Part shown: positions 12,212-23,219 of the stretch, piece by piece
Numbering within the stretch: position 1 is the first letter of the stretch
Layout of the letters: every line of letters begins with the position of its first letter
Source of the DNA: Calliopum simillimum
Taxonomy: Eukaryota > Arthropoda > Insecta > Diptera > Lauxaniidae
Direction: 5' to 3'
NCBI GenBank assembly: GCA_951812925.1
Contig: OX638370.1
Span: forward strand, 82,690,004-82,754,003
DNA: 64,000 nt
The notes under the pieces: generated by a model
What the model was told of the DNA's origin: nothing
What the model saw: the letters and a program-made list of their open reading frames with translations, nothing else
The model's database searches: none
Made by a program: the position numbers and the translations under genes

Positions 12212-12979
12212 ATATACCCTACAGCCAGGGTATATTCACTTTGGCTATCTGGCTGGGTGTCTGTCTGTCTGTAGAAATATTTTTTACGGGAAAACTAACC
12301 AAGATAATTCGGTGAAATTTGATGCAATGGTTTTGCTGTAAAAGTTAGATCGAGGGATTGTAAATGAGCGAAATCGATCAACGGACACGCCTCCCGCCTA
12401 TACAAAAAATATATTTAAAATACAACTTTAGGAGTACTTTTCACGACAATGCAACCAAAATACACATGAATACTAGGAATGATTAGCGCAAGCTCTGAAC
12501 AAAAACTGAACGAATTCGGTCGAGAGGGCGTGGCACCTCCCATATAAGCAAAAGCTTCAAAACACTATACTGAAAGCGTTTTTTGAGATAATCGAACTTA
12601 ATTTTACTAAGACACTAAAATTATAAATGCAAGCTCTGAAAAAAAAAACTGGGTGAAATCGGACAAGAGGGCGTGGCACCTCACATATAAGCAAAAGTTT
12701 CAAAATGCTATACTGAAAGAGTTTTTTGCGATAATCAAACTTAATTTTGCACCCTCTAAGCCATAACAAGACAAACTCTGACAAAAGGGCGTGGGACCTC
12801 CCATATAAGCAACAGCTTCAAAACGCTATAGTTTTTTGAGAGAATCCAAGCAAATTTTACTCAGACACTAAGGACTATAAATGCAAGCTCTGAAGAAAAA
12901 TAATGCGAACTCGGACAAGAGGTCATGACACCTCTCATACAAGCCAAATTTCGAAATACTGCAGTGTAGGGTATTTAAC
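12212..12979 (+). mobile_element. DINE-1-like Helentron, 3'-truncated copy
   Basis: Begins TATACCCTACAGCCAGGGTA directly at the end of the preceding copy. The core contains repeated GAGGGCGTGGCACCTCCCAT, ATAAGCAAAAG and AATGCAAGCTCTGA units at about 125-150 bp spacing. It reaches TGCAGTGTAGGGTATTTAA and then stops, without the GGCCAGGCC...CTAG end present in full copies. Non-coding. Confidence 0.75.
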
Positions 12980-13816
12980 CAAATATGTAGTAGTCAATTC
13001 ATATATCATTACTTTTGCTTCATCTATCTATTTAAAGTTGCCATCTGAAAATGCTAAAAAGTAAATCAATAAAGGAAAGTTTTGTTTAAAAAAAAAACTT
13101 TATGCTATAAATAGCTAACATTGAGAAGTTATTTTTAATAAAACAAACTTAGTAAAGCAAACATAAAGGAAAAGAAAGCATGCAACAACTTCAAGAAGTC
13201 TTAAGATAAATCACAAGCGTTTAACGTCAAATTGAGAAGTGATGACATTAATATGAAACAACTCTGATCCAATATGGGCAAAATCAGTGTGGAACAGTTA
13301 AGGCAGGTGGATTATTGAACCAAGGTTGAGTTGAATAATCTGCTGACATTACAATACAACAAGTATGCAAAAAAGGAAATATATAAAATAAGTAAAAAGT
13401 CTTTAAAGAAAACTGAAATAAAAGTCTTAAATAAGTAATACAACGATATTGAAATTAAAAAGATATGATATAAAATTCCCGTATCCCCATATAAGTATAT
13501 CTCCCTCAGGCTTATCAATTCAAATAGAAAATAGAGAAAATACAACTGTGTAAAAATAGCTTCGTCGAGTGTCAGTTATAAAATGGAAATTTGCAAAAAG
13601 TTGACAAGACCAATAAATGAAAAATTGCTGCTTGCCGCGTAGGTAGCAAATCTCAATTTACATGCAGTAAAAATAAAAGAAATACAACAAAAACAAACAG
13701 AAAAAAAAGTAAAGTTGACTTAAACAACAACAATGTACAGAAATAAACACAATACAACCATAGTAAATATACATAAATACACCCACTCTTACCGCAGTTA
13801 TGATGGCTACAACGCA
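12980..13816. other. Intergenic, nothing recognised
   Basis: AT-rich. Minus-strand open frames here are low-complexity hydrophobic translations of A-rich sequence and are not credible genes. Confidence 0.4.
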
Positions 13817-14509
13817 CAGTGGTCCCAAAGGCCAATCTAGATGGAATAAAGTCATAACTCCTGTTTGGGAGCAGCTTAAAGCCTGAAATTTTCAGCAATT
13901 TAATATATATATAGAAATAGTACCTATGGGTGTAAAATTCAAACCAAATTGGAATGAATACAGAACCACACCAAACTTGTTATAAAATTTATGCTACAAC
14001 TTGGCACACAAATCGTTCATACTTGTTCGTATAAAAATTATACAAATAAAGTATATATACAATTTACACTATTTTGGTTTAAATTTAATAGTATCACCAT
14101 ACAAGATCTTTTATACTATTTTTGTATAAATTTTATATAAAAATTCATGTGAAAGTACATATTTTAAACCATTTTATATAAAATTCATATTATGCCCATA
14201 TAAACCAATCTACTTACCCGCAATTAATTCCATAATAAAAACTAATATCATTCAACTTCCAATAATAACATATATTAATTTTAAGACGAACAATATTTTC
14301 AATATTTTATTCTTCTTCAACAAACAGACTGTGTCCTTAGAACAACTGCATCAATGCAACAGCTCGTGTTTTGTCATAGCCAAAAATGTAAAAAAAAATA
14401 GTATACCGTTAGGAGTTTTGGTTAATTCTCAATCAAAAACAAATTTCATAATTTTGAAAAACTAAAAAATTTGACTTTATTCCATCTATATTGACCTTTC
14501 GGACCACTG
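13817..14509. mobile_element. hAT-like MITE, 693 bp
   Basis: The ends are inverted: CAGTGGTCC.AAAGG at the left and CCTTTCGGACCACTG at the right. Each is followed inward by a matching GATGGAATAAAGTCA (left) and TGACTTTATTCCATC (right). CAGTG fits the YARNG start of hAT terminal repeats. The flanking 8 bases do not give a clean target duplication. The interior is AT-rich with repeated TATATAAAATT segments and no transposase. Confidence 0.6.
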
Positions 14510-15600
14510 TGCAACGTGGCGGTTACTCTACAACTCTCTTGTACGCGATATATCACAGTGATAAGTTGATAGAAACATCAACAAAGAAAATGCGCGCGCT
14601 GTAAAATGTCAATTACGAACACTTCCGGTGTTTACAAGATATCACACATTATTGTTGTTCTTGTTGTGGTTGTAGTTGTTGTTACAGTAACACCTTTATT
14701 ATGTGTATAAATCACAAAAAGGTTCGGTTCATCTGGTGTAAAAAGCAAAATGTTTGAACTTGTAACTTCTTTCAGTACGTGATAAAGATCTTAATGATAT
14801 ACTGATGAATTGTTTCATGTCAAAAACTGACGGCATGTTGCTTTGAAGTTTCAGAAAAGAAAAAAACGAAAAGCAAAAACGGTCCTTTTATGTTTCAAAT
14901 GGCAACTGGCGTATGTGCTACGTTTGAATTTTAACTTACACCTCAACAATGTACACGTTTTTCTCCATTCATAAACAACACGACTGACTACGAGATAAAA
15001 TTTAACGGTAACTACCTGACGTCCAGCGTGCCAGGAAGCATATATACAAACGCATAGTGAACGCACACTCAACGGTAAACCAATGAACTTTTTGATGGGG
15101 TATTTAGCCACTCTCCAGAGAAAAAAAAAATTTATTAAACTGCCTTTCACGTTGAAAAGTACAAATACGAGTGGATTGAATCCAATTAACCTGAAGTAGG
15201 TACCTCGTACCTGTTCTGTTCTGTTCTGCATGTAAGCAGCATGTTTGTTGTTTTTGTTGACTTTACACTCTTTTTTGCTTCCGTATACCGGCACCCAAAT
15301 TTACATGATTTTACATGAGGCTATAAAGTTGTTGTTTCTCATGGTGCTCCTGTACTCCGTTGGTTGTTAATTAAGATATACTGGAAATGCCTTTGGTTTA
15401 TTAAGTCCTACTTGGGTACCTTTTATGAAAAAAAATGAAATGAAAACTTTGGATAAAAAAGCTTTTGACCAAAAAATAAAAATCCAATCAGAAGCTGAAC
15501 AATTTTTTATGCAATAAAAGCTTAATGCATATACATAAAAAATTTTCATCTGCAAAGACAAATAATGTTGATATAGCCGAGAAATGTTGATAAAGTCCTA
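14510..15600. other. Intergenic with one long unassigned open frame
   Basis: A minus-strand frame of 147 codons spans 15294-14851. I recognise no domain, it has no promoter or splice context, and it includes a poly-Phe stretch translated from an A run. I treat it as chance. The TTCTGTTCTGTTCTG run at 15215-15230 is a simple repeat. Confidence 0.35.
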
Positions 15601-15904
15601 ACCCAGTGTGCCAAACAGACTCGTTTCGGATCCGTAACGGGTTCATATTTTCGTTCTTTTTATCCGTTACGGAATCCGTTACGTATCCGTTACTGATCCG
15701 TTTGCGGGAAGGATTCCTAAAAAAAAAACGAATCGTTTTTTCTTCTTTTATGGATCCGTTTCGAACCTGTAACGTACATCAAAAACGAATTCAAAACGGA
15801 TTCGCTTTTAATAATGTTAATGCTGCTTATAAAAAAAAAAGAAAACAGGGTGAAGCGCTTATTTTTAATTAAAAAAAAACCAAATAACAAAAAAAAAATA
15901 AAAA

Positions 15905-15990
15905 TTACTAGCCCGGCCGGGAGTCGAACTCAGGCTCCCGGGGTATTACTCTTTCATACACGAGACGTTAGACAACTAGGCTATTGACCG
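15905..15990 (-). repeat. tRNA-like sequence in the foldback hinge
   Basis: On the minus strand the order is TAGCCTAGTTGTCTAACG (A-box-like), about 30 bases, then GAGTTCGACTCCC (B-box-like) inside a GGGAG/CTCCC hairpin, then GGGCTAG that can pair with the leading TAGCC. It looks derived from a tRNA. The arms do not form a standard cloverleaf, so a functional tRNA gene is unlikely. Confidence 0.4.
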
Positions 15991-16261
15991 ATATGATGTT
16001 TACTTATGTAACTGATGTAGAGTTATTTGATGTTGAGATTTAAAATTTGTATATTAAACAAATTTCTGTTGTTTTTTCATAAGTATTCTGTGTTGTTTTT
16101 CTTCCCTTCTTTTGATAAAAAATGTTATATACTCAAATTTGGAATCAAAAACATTTTTTCAAACAGAGTTTGAAAAGTTTACAAAAAATCATACGCAATA
16201 AAATAAAAATAAAAAAAAAAAACAAATCAAAAAATATTTTTTTTATCATAAAAATTAATTA

Positions 16262-17231
16262 AAGCAAATCCGTTTTCAGTTCGTATTTGAAGTATTTACG
16301 GAATCGAAACGGATTTGCCCAGGTTCGAATCCTACCAGAGGTGGATTTTTACCCTTTATTTTTCTTCCTTTTTTTTCTTTTTATTATTTTTTAATTGCTA
16401 ATAGGCGCATCAAAACGGTTTTTTTCTGTAAATATACAGCATTAACATATTTAAAAGCAAATCCGTTTTGAATTCGTTTTTACATAAGTTTCGGATTCGA
16501 AACGGGCCCGCACTGCGGAATTTATTTTTTTTTTTATTCGCTAATAAGCGCTTCAAAATGTTTTTTTTTTTATCTAAACAAAGCGTTTTGAATTCGTTTT
16601 TGATGTACGTTACAGGTTCGAAATGGATCCGTTACCGCGGATTATGAACTCGTAACGGATTCGAAACGGATCCTCATCCGTTTTTGTGCACATTGGGCAA
16701 CATTGATTAAAGCAAATCCGTTTTAAGTTCGTATTTGAAGTATTTACGGCTTCGAAACGGATTTACCCAGGTTCGAATCCTACCGCAGGTGGATTTTTAT
16801 CCCTTATTTTTCTTACTTTTATTTCTTTTTTTAATTGTTAATAAGCGCATCAAGACGGTTTTTTTCTGTAAATATACAGCATTAACATTTTTAAAACTGA
16901 ATACGTTTTTAATTCGTTTTTACATACTTTTCGGACTCGAAACGGGTCTGCACTGCGGAATCACCCTGGTTCGAATTCTACCACAGGAGGATCGATAGTT
17001 TTTTTTTTTCTCTTTATTTATTGTTTTTTAATCACTAATAAGCGCTTAAAAATGTTTTTTTTTTATTTAAGCACAGCATTAACATTTTTAAAAGCGAATC
17101 CGTTTTGAATTTGTTTTTGATGTACATCACGGGTTCGAAATGGATCCGTTACCGCGAATTACGTTTTTTATCCCTTTATGAACTCGTAAAGGGTTCGAAA
17201 CGGATCCTGATCCGTTTTTGTGCACATTGGG
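16262..17231 (+). repeat. Direct duplication of a 450-520 bp arm unit
   Basis: Unit 1 (16262-16705) and unit 2 (16708-17231) run in the same order: AGCAAATCCGTTTT, CGTATTTGAAGTATTTACGG, a GGTTCGAATCCTACC B-box-like motif followed by GGTGGATTTTTA, CTGTAAATATACAGC, GGTTCGAAATGGATCCG and a TTTTTGTGCACATTGGG end. Unit 2 has an extra B-box-like copy (about 16968). Confidence 0.7.
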
Positions 17232-17542
17232 AATTGTTGACTGTAGTCGATATGTTGAAACCTCAACACTAGTTAGATCCTAAGGTTGCATCCTTGTTAG
17301 CAAAGTCATAGACACTGAAAAAATTGAAACATGAATTTAAACAAATATTCGCTAAGTAGAAAACTTATGACAAAGGAAAACCACTTTCGAATATGCAAAA
17401 ATATTAGCGAAGTCAACATAAGTCGATAAAGTTTTTACTTAATTGAAAAATGTTGCTACTCTCAATACAATTTTAAAGAAATGGAACACTCATGTGAAAT
17501 GGGAAAAATCCAAACAATTTCAGAAAATTCAGTAAATGTTGG

Positions 17543-18080
17543 TTTTTTTTTTTTCAAATACTTCATTTATTTATTGATTCATCTCTTCTTAGGAGACTAA
17601 CAATAAGTTTAAAAATCTTAATCCTAAATAACATTATTATACATTATTATGTCTAATATATAATTTCATATTAAATGTGTCTCCAGAATTTATAGGGACT
17701 TGTACATCCTATGAGTTCAGAAAGCATACAAATTTGCGCCAGTAGTTCCGGCTGCATATGTAGAAGGAACAACCACAAGATAGAGAGTATGCACCAGTGG
17801 CTGCATATACCAGTTTCAAGTCCCACCGTAGAGAATGCGCCAGTTACCGGCTGCATAGAAAGAGTGTGCGTCAGATACCTCCGGCTGCATAGAAAGAGTG
17901 TGCGCCAGATACCGGCTGCATATACAATTTTAGAACCCAGCCACCTTAACATGACTCATTGCTAACAATATTTATAGCAGGGCGATCCTTTCTTTTTAGT
18001 CTGGAGAAATTTTATAAATTCTTCAAACTCCGTGCCAATGGATTGGGATGATACATCAATCTTTAAGCATAATTTTGCAC
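17543..18080 (-). mobile_element. 5'-truncated jockey-type retrotransposon, copy 1
   Basis: Nearly identical over about 530 bp to the 3' part of the longer copy at 37730-38575. Both lie on the minus strand with a poly(A) tail (poly(T) at 17541-17552 on the plus strand). This copy holds the 3' untranslated region and the last few dozen codons. The untranslated region contains tandem units marked CCGGCTGCATA and AGAGTGTGCG, three here against two in the other copy. The 5' break is at about 18080, where similarity stops abruptly. Confidence 0.8.
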
Positions 18081-20100
18081 AGGCAATAAATTTTGACACA
18101 TCTGCAAAGTAGAAGATCTTGAAAGTTCGAAAAAAAAGTGAAAAAAGTAAACATCGAGAAATATTGACAAAGTCGATTATGTTGAGAATATAGTCAAATT
18201 CTGATAAATATATAACCAAAAAGCAAAAAAAGCATGGAAATGTATAAAGTCGAAGAAGTTTATTAAATCGAGAAATTTTGAAAAAGTTTTTATGTAAATT
18301 AGAAACGAAATCTCTTTCAGACAAACGAATTTTTTCCAATGAAAATATATAACTTGAGTGTTTGTCAAACACTTATTGATAGAAGCAATGATAGATGGTC
18401 ATCAACATCAAAATGGTTATGAAATTTAGATTCTTAAAACAATAGTTATTTCATATTCCTTATACTTGAATGTCAGATATAGCAAAAGAAATTAAATTAA
18501 ATGAAAACTACTAAATAACAATATAAATATTTCTCAATATTACTCTTGCTCTAAACTTTTCATGCAATGCATTTGAATTTATTTTCATTTTATTCTCTTT
18601 AACTGTCTACAAATCAAACAAAAAATTTCCTTTTAAAGAAATGAATTCTTATTAAAAAATGATTTTATGTCTTTTCTTTGCAAAGTTGAGTAAGTTTTTT
18701 TTTCCTTCTCTCATTGTTTACAATTTGCTTAAGTTGCATTGCACATGCAGCGGTGCATTCAAGCATCATCTATCCATCCATCCAAATGTTGCCTTGTGTG
18801 CATCCATTAGGTATTCTAAATAATTCAGACGATCAGAACATGAGAGCATTTCAAGCAAAACTAAAGAATACGATGAATACGAAGAAAAATCTGCATATGC
18901 TGACAAAAACAAAAAAAAAAAAACAAAAGATTTCCACATAAGCGTAAAGTTTAGAAGATGAAAACAAAAACCCTCGATGCCGTGACATCAACCCTAGCAG
19001 TGCTTGAACCGTAACACCAATATTGTTGCTGCTGCTGCTGCCACTGCTCATCCAACACTTAAAAAGTTAAATTCACAATAAACTGTCGGCTGCATCAGAG
19101 ACGACTCAAATGACATGAGCAGCAACATCGGCAATAGCAGCAGCAACAATAACGAAATGCACACAATGCCAGCAACAATGTTGCTGCATTACGTGTCTTT
19201 GCATACTCGTAAGATGCAAAATACTCGCATTTTATTTGTTTACGTTTTGTGTCGTTTTCTTCTGCTTTTGGTTTTTTCTTTCGAGTATTTGAAGTCTCTT
19301 TTGTTCAGCTTCTTCTACTTTCTTTGTTTGCAGCAATTACTCAGTTTCAGTTTCAGTTACAGTTGCAGTTGTTGCTCGTTTGTCGGGTGTTAAAATTTTG
19401 TAATAAAACACTTATGATTGTAAGCGCCATACACTGAAAACAAAACAATTTACAAAAGGGTTACATATATTAAATGCAGTTTGCTATATTAATATAGTTA
19501 AGTTATAACAAGTAAATTTTTGTAAATTCTTTCCCAGAAACATTACTTACAGGTCGAAATGTAGGCCAGTACTATATAAAATCGTGCGTGAATGGTAGCG
19601 TTGTCTGTGATGAGTATTTTGTTTGTAAGGTTTTTGATCTTATATTCCTTGTTTGCTGCAATAGCATCTTAATTCAAAATATTTCAATAAAATTTTCGAG
19701 ATAAGTGTTCAGAACTTACAGTATGGTACGTAGCTAAATAACTCAAGAACGTGGCTAAAACTTATTTAGCAACGCTGGTTTCCAAGCGTTGTTAAATCCA
19801 AATCAGTCACGAAACGTGGTCAAAACATAACGAAACGTAGTTAAAACACTCACGAACGTGGTAGAAAGTTATTTAGCAACGCAAGTTTTGCTTTTTTTCT
19901 TCGCTCTGTGTAGTTAAACATAAGCGCTTGGGTTTATTAAGCATAGGTGCAAGTAAGTCTTCTTTTTAAATAAGGTACAGACTAGGAATGTTACGGAGCT
20001 TTGGTTCAAGTTCCGAAAGGTCAGAACTTCTGATTGTTTTGACTTCCAACGTTTCCAAAAATTCTAAAAGATTTCGACTCGGTTTAGTCTTGAAAAAAGT
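18081..20100. other. Intergenic with short iterated motifs
   Basis: Includes CAGCAGCAACA-type trinucleotide runs (19025-19045, 19120-19150). At 19720-19890 there are repeated ACGTGG.TAAAAC and TTATTTAGCAACGC segments that suggest a small decayed repeat. ATATTGACAAAGTCGA-like phrases recur at 17400-18300 around the jockey insertion. No gene recognised. Confidence 0.35.
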
Positions 20101-20107
20101 GCTAGGG

Positions 20108-20607
20108 ATTGTTGGGCGTTAGGAAATAACGCCCAAGGAAATAACGCCCAAAAAAAAAACGAAATAACGCCCAAAAAATGGAATGACGTAATAACGCCCA
20201 AAATAAAAAACGAAATAACGCCCAAAAAATATGAAATAACGCCCAAAAACAAAAACGAAATAACGACCAAATTATTTTCATATAAATTTGGGCGATAATC
20301 ATTTTGGCAATAACGCCCAAAAATTTGGGCTTTATTTCGTTTTTTTTGGGCGTTATTTCGTTTTATTTTTAAAAAATGAAATAACGCCCAAATTATTTTC
20401 ATACAAATAAATTTTGGGCCATATTTCCAAATGGATTATCGCCCAAATTTATATGAAAATAATTTGGGCGTTATTTCGATTTTGATTTGGGCGTTATTTC
20501 ATATTTTTCGGTGTTATTTTGTTTTTAATTTTGGGCGTTATTACGTCATTTTATTTCTTGGGCGTTATTTCGTTTTTTTTTTTTTTGGGCGTTATTTCGT
20601 TTTTTTT
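20108..20607. repeat. Inverted array of GGGCGTTATTTCG motifs
   Basis: The left half has many copies of CGAAATAACGCCCA at 15-30 bp spacing. The right half has the same motif inverted (TGGGCGTTATTTCG). Larger paired blocks, such as AATTATTTTCATA..AAAT and TGACGTAATAACGCCC, show the two halves fold onto each other about a centre near 20345. This is a foldback or MITE made almost entirely of one short motif separated by A/T spacers. No coding capacity. The termini are not clear because the motif itself continues to the edges. Confidence 0.75.
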
Positions 20608-20639
20608 AAAACACACCTATAAATTTTAAATTACCAAGC

Positions 20640-21335
20640 CTTAAAAGCAGTCTTGGTCTTCATGATTATCATGACCAGATAATTTGAATTTGATTTTTCC
20701 AAGTCGGAACCGGAGTCGGAAATAAAATGTATTGTGTGAACATTCATGGTTTTTCTCCTCTCTGTGCTTTTCAAAAAATCAAAGGCATGGAAAAATAAAG
20801 GATATCGTAGCTGCGAGGGCGGACGTAAGGCATTCCGTGAAATAATAATGAGCAAAATTAGTCTTGGCTTGGTATTGAAATTATATCAACGCTTTGGTCT
20901 CGAAAAATTACAAAAGCAATGATTTAAAACCAAGAATAATTTAGCTCATCGTAATTTCGCGGAATGCATTACGTTTGCTCTCGCAGCTACGATCAGGTCC
21001 GTGCGCACGGGGGGTGTTTTGGGGGTTCTAACCCCCCAGGAAGATATTTTGCTCATATATAAAGTTACAAATCAAGTGTTTAGTATAGTGCACCCTCGTT
21101 TTTTGTATGAAACCCCCCCCCCCCAAGAGCAAATCCTGCACACGGTGCTGGCTACGATATCGTGTTTTTTTCTTTGCCGTTAAATTTTTGAAAAGCTCAG
21201 AAAGGAGAAAATCCATGTCTATTCCCATAATATATTTCATCTTCAACTCCGGTTCCGACTTTGGTTCCAGTTTCGGTTCCAACTTCAAAAAATCAAACTT
21301 AAAATATTTGGTTCCGACCGGAGCTCGGTGCGAGC
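20640..21335. repeat. Compound nested inverted repeat
   Basis: Two inverted pairs are nested. The inner pair, 20804-20866 with 20944-20996, is marked by TCGTAGCTGCGAG and GGAATGC...AATTTCGCGG-type sequence around a MITE-like core with AGCAAAATTAGTCTTGG. The outer pair, about 20670-20825 with 21155-21330, is marked by ACCGGAGTCGGAA against CTCCGGTTCCGAC and by TTTTGAAAAGC.CAGA. Between 20997 and 21150 an insertion carries a G run (21009-21016) and a C run (21114-21124) and breaks the symmetry. The inner core belongs to the ACCAAG family of 22264-23210. Confidence 0.6.
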
Positions 21336-21719
21336 CGTATTTTTTTCGTGGCTCGCGAGCCTTTACTTTTCGGCAACAGACTAGGGCCTTGAAAATTAAT
21401 TTTTTGTGGTCTCCATGCAGGCCCAAACCTAACCCCAAAAATCTCGAAAATAAGATACCCGTAAATCACTCAAAGATTGTCAAGCACAAACTTGAAAAAA
21501 ATTCTGTTATTACATATATACGTGGAGCTTAGAATGACAATGGAGTAAGTCAAGTCAAACAAAAATGCACATTAGATTTGACTAAAAACACTCAAATAAA
21601 CACTCATTCTATAATGTTTGTTTTCTCCTCCTTTGAAAAGCATTGATTAAGCTTAATCGATAAGTTAAACTTTTCGTTTGAATCATAAAAAAGGATGAAT
21701 TTTCAATAAAAATAGGCAG

Positions 21720-22110
21720 AGCCACGCCCCCTATTATAAAACAAACAAATTTGTCATATCTCTGGAATTTTTTGGCACAGGTTAATAAGATTTGATTTCA
21801 GATAAAGTGATGTGAACACCTGTGTCAAATAGTTTCAGAGATATGACAAATTTTTTATTTTTAAAATGAGGGGGCGTGGCCCCACCCATTTTTATTAAAA
21901 ATTTTTTCCCAGTGCCGATTAGATATGTATCAAATCTCATTTACCTGAGTCAAATATTTTCAGAGACACGACAAATTTCGGGTGGAGGGGGCGCGGCACT
22001 ACCCATTTTTTTATTGGATACTATTAACACAAGTATTGTTCATATATGTACTATGTCAAATAGTTTCAAAGATATAATTAATTGTTTCCTTATTTTCATA
22101 TAAATAGCGT
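21720..22110. repeat. Helentron-like core repeats, decayed
   Basis: Units of about 120-150 bp marked by GGGGCGTGGC..CACCCATTTTT, ATCTCATTTACCTGAGTCAA and AGAGATATGACAAATTT repeat about three times. This GGCGTGGC..CC pattern is the core motif of the DINE-1-like elements here, but the termini are absent. Confidence 0.45.
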
Positions 22111-22263
22111 TTTTCCGACCTTAAACGGCCTGGGGGCACGGTCAAATATTTTCCGATCCGGAACAAAATTTGTGTGCTTGTTGATACTTACAATAGAAAA
22201 CATTTTAGCACCTGGGAGCAAGGTTTTAGGTATGTGTAATAATATAATAAGTAGTATCGTGTC

Positions 22264-23210
22264 TAGTGATGAGCAAAATTACCCTTGGTCTTGAGTCTTG
22301 TTCTTGGTCTTGGTAATTTTGCGAGACCAAGACGCTGATATTTTTGCGAGACCAAGATCAAGACTGCTATGGTCTTGGTCTTGATCTTCCTCACGATAAT
22401 CGTCAAGAACAAGACTGCTTTTCAGTCTTGGTAATTTATAGTTAAAGGTTATTTCGCTTCCGTTTTGAATCATCTCTCAATTTGTATTTTGGCATCTTAA
22501 AAACCCAACTGCTTTAGAAAAATATGATTTTGAAATTTCGAATACTCAATGTCTCTGAAAATTTTTTCAAGACCAAGACCAAGCCAACATTTTTGTGGGC
22601 TAATTTTAGATGGTCAAACTTAACTACATGTTTTACGTCGAGGGCGATATGGCCACTGTATGACGCTAACAGAACACGTAGAATTATTTCATTAGATAGA
22701 CAAAGTCTCAGAACTTTAATTGGCGTCATTACAGGACACTATTTTATAGGCAGACACGCTTCTAGACTGGGCCTTACTGACGTAGAAGATTTTTGTAGAA
22801 GTTGTAAAGATTCTGACGTCGAAGAGTCCATTTTTCATTTCCTTTGTGAATGCTCAGCGTTGGCTAACCGACGTTACAAGGTGTTCGAAAGTCACTTCTT
22901 CGACTCTCTTGAAGATATAGCTCAAAAGAGTCCCAAATCCATTTTGGAGTTTATAAAAATTTCTAAATGGTTCACAAAGGTTTACAACGAAGTTATATAT
23001 CGGGTATAAAATGGGCCTAATCGCGGCCTAAGTTATGATGGCAACTGCCATCTCCCGCGCTAACCTAACTTAACCTAAGGCCAAGCCCGAGACCAAGATT
23101 TAATAAGCAACATCAAGACCAAGACTCAGTATCAAAACCAAGACTCAATGTGCAAGAACAAGACCGAGACCAAGACTGCTATGGTCTTGGTCTAGGTTTG
23201 TTCATCACTA
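22264..23210. mobile_element. ACCAAG-rich hAT-like MITE, complete copy with insertion
   Basis: Left end TAGTGATGAGCAAAATTA and right end GTTCATCACTA are inverted. TAGTG fits the hAT YARNG start. The flanks ATCGTGTC (22256-22263) and ACCGTGCC (23211-23218) agree at 6 of 8 positions, plausible for a worn 8-bp target duplication. The body is iterated CTTGGT (left) and ACCAAG (right), so it can fold into a long hairpin. At 22586-23080 it is split by an R1-like retrotransposon fragment. Without the insert it is about 450 bp. Confidence 0.75.
22586..23080 (+). pseudogene. R1/LOA-type non-LTR fragment, C-terminal ORF
   Basis: An open frame runs from the insertion start to a stop at 23009 and encodes about 140 residues of the C-terminus of a non-LTR polyprotein. 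Seen motifs are ITGHYFIGRHASRLGL, then CRSC, then FHFLCECSAL, which form the CX2C..H..C pattern of R1/LOA-group proteins, followed by ILEFIKISKWF. The 3' untranslated part ends in CTAACCTAACTTAACCTAA. CCAAGCC occurs on both sides (22579-22585 and 23081-23087) as a 7-bp target duplication. The copy is 5'-truncated: reverse transcriptase and endonuclease are absent. It interrupts the MITE, so it is the younger of the two. Confidence 0.75.
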
Positions 23211-23219
23211 ACCGTGCCG

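Larger units (their letters stand above)
15602..17231. mobile_element. Foldback element built on an AACGGATCCGTAACG motif
   Basis: Left end CCCAGTGTGCC and right end GTGCACATTGGG are inverted, and the CAGTG/CATTG starts fit the hAT YARNG pattern. The first 200 bp of the left arm (TTTCGGATCCGTAACG, AACGAATTCAAAACGGATTC, AAGCGCTTATTTTT) recur inverted in the right arm. The short motif TTCGAAACGGATCC and relatives occur many times. A second CATTGGG end lies at 16697, so the right arm has been duplicated. The hinge holds a tRNA-like sequence. No clear target duplication and no open frame for a transposase. Confidence 0.7.

Noticed and set aside
13809..14517. 8-bp target duplication around the hAT-like element
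   Set aside because: The bases next to CAGTG and CACTG do not match well enough. The element call rests on the inverted ends only.
14851..15294. 147-codon open frame on the minus strand
   Set aside because: No recognisable domain, a poly-Phe run from a simple A stretch, no splice or promoter context. The length is possible by chance in 64 kb.
15905..15990. Genuine tRNA gene
   Set aside because: A and B boxes are suggestive, but the acceptor and anticodon arms do not pair as a standard cloverleaf.
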